Assembly (NCBI GenBank): GCA_038735125.1 | Contig: JAVYNU010000010.1 | Coordinates: forward strand, 1 to 61,127 | Length of the DNA stretch: 61,127 nucleotides | Reading direction: 5' to 3' | DNA from: Ignisphaera sp. | GTDB lineage: Archaea; Thermoproteota; Thermoprotei_A; Sulfolobales; Ignisphaeraceae | Translations under genes and position numbers: made by a program | The notes under the pieces: model-generated | Seen by the model: the letters and a program-made list of their open reading frames with translations, nothing else | The model's database searches: none | Told to the model about the DNA's origin: nothing | Part shown: positions 60,982 through 61,127 of the stretch, one piece after another | Position numbering within the stretch: the first letter of the stretch is position 1 | Layout of the letters: each line of letters opens with the position of its first letter

Positions 60982-61020
60982 TTGTGGCGGGCCCGGGGGG
61001 ATTCGAACCCCCGACCACCG
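60982..61020 (-). repeat. Right direct repeat (attachment-site copy) within intact tRNA-Arg
   Basis: This is the 3' half of the intact tRNA-Arg(CCT), identical to 57321-57359 at 38 of 39 positions. It marks the right boundary of the integrated element. Confidence 0.8.
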
Positions 61021-61062
61021 GCTTAGGAGGCCGGCGCTCTGTCCTGGCTGAGCTACGGGCCC
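60985..61062 (-). tRNA. tRNA-Arg(CCT)
   Basis: On the minus strand, acceptor GGGCCCG pairs with CGGGCCC, the D-arm starts GCTC, the anticodon stem CCGGC/GCCGG encloses loop CTCCTAA (anticodon CCT, Arg), and the T-stem is GGGGG/CCCCC. Discriminator G is followed by an encoded CCA. No intron. A TATA-like AAAAATAAAAACC (about 61084-61096) lies about 28 nt upstream. Confidence 0.95.
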
Positions 61063-61083
61063 GCTAGATCTGTTTGTGCCTAG

Positions 61084-61096
61084 GTTTTTATTTTTT
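61084..61096 (-). promoter_or_regulatory. TATA box of tRNA-Arg
   Basis: The minus strand reads GAAAAAATAAAAACC centred about 28 nt upstream of the tRNA 5' end, typical of crenarchaeal tRNA promoters. Confidence 0.5.
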
Positions 61097-61127
61097 CATA
61101 GGCTTGCTTGAATAGTATTGCGTCTTC

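Larger units (their letters stand above)
57321..61020. mobile_element. Integrated element at tRNA-Arg(CCT), about 3.66 kb
   Basis: A 39-bp direct repeat of the tRNA-Arg 3' end (57321-57359 and 60982-61020, one mismatch) brackets genes unlike the neighbours. The intact tRNA is at the right copy, as in integrase-mediated insertion where the incoming element restores the gene and the displaced 3' end marks the far side. Parts inside (57.36-57.85 kb and 59.73-60.8 kb) are clearly GC-richer than the flanks. No integrase is recognised, so the element may be a deletion derivative, be mobilised in trans, or be degraded. Confidence 0.65.

Noticed and set aside
1-61127. CRISPR array
   Set aside because: I saw no series of regularly spaced direct repeats anywhere in the window.

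Overview
The window reads as chromosome of a hyperthermophilic crenarchaeon (Thermoproteota). The evidence is an archaeal-type TrpRS, a CTP-type riboflavin kinase, HerA-NurA, XPB-Bax1, a type III RuBisCO, archaeal type IV pilins, an intron-bearing tRNA-Trp, and crenarchaeal TATA boxes about 25-30 nt upstream of leaderless or nearly leaderless starts. Many other starts have a GAGGTGA-type ribosome binding site. A genus such as Ignisphaera, or another Desulfurococcales-like lineage, is only a guess. Most of the window is moderately AT-rich. The last 4 kb contains visibly GC-richer stretches.

Layout. 0-13.5 kb: a lone CHR transporter, a radical SAM protein, an ABC exporter fused to DUF1854, an ECF vitamin/cofactor importer (S, fused A-A', T), a ParA-type ATPase, a nitroreductase, a LysE exporter, TrpRS, riboflavin kinase and a nucleoside phosphorylase. 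13.6-19.1 kb: a HerA-NurA pair, a membrane-spanning winged-helix regulator, a MoaD-MoaE fusion and a DedA protein. 19.2-27 kb is carbohydrate-centred: rhamnulokinase, a second FGGY kinase, a large surface glycosidase, and type III RuBisCO followed by a HAD phosphatase of the phosphoglycolate phosphatase type. 27.1-33.4 kb is a type IV pilus locus with three prepilin-like proteins, an assembly ATPase and two membrane platform proteins. 33.5-39.8 kb holds a HAD hydrolase, an aldo-keto reductase, Elp3, a methyltransferase and a stand-alone formate-dehydrogenase-like catalytic subunit. 40-44.3 kb is a complete pstSCAB-phoU operon with an inverted repeat at its promoter.

44.4-48.6 kb is the most unusual chromosomal locus. 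It is a three-gene operon of a candidate PD-(D/E)XK protein, an XPB-like helicase whose Walker A lysine is replaced by arginine, and a Bax1-type nuclease. 48.6-57.3 kb contains an M48 protease, tRNA-Trp with a 60-nt intron, a flavin reductase, an M20 peptidase, a TnpB-less IS200/IS605 relic that keeps a highly structured omega-RNA-like segment, a nucleotidyltransferase/small-partner pair resembling a toxin-antitoxin module, and a polar amino-acid ABC operon.

57.3-61.0 kb is flanked by a 39-bp direct repeat of the 3' end of tRNA-Arg(CCT), with the intact tRNA at the right. I interpret it as a small integrated element of about 3.66 kb. It carries a translationally coupled pair (a membrane-anchored protein followed by a secreted protein), a winged-helix protein whose reading frame continues past an in-frame TAG, small orphan genes and a GC-rich hairpin. 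I see no integrase in it.
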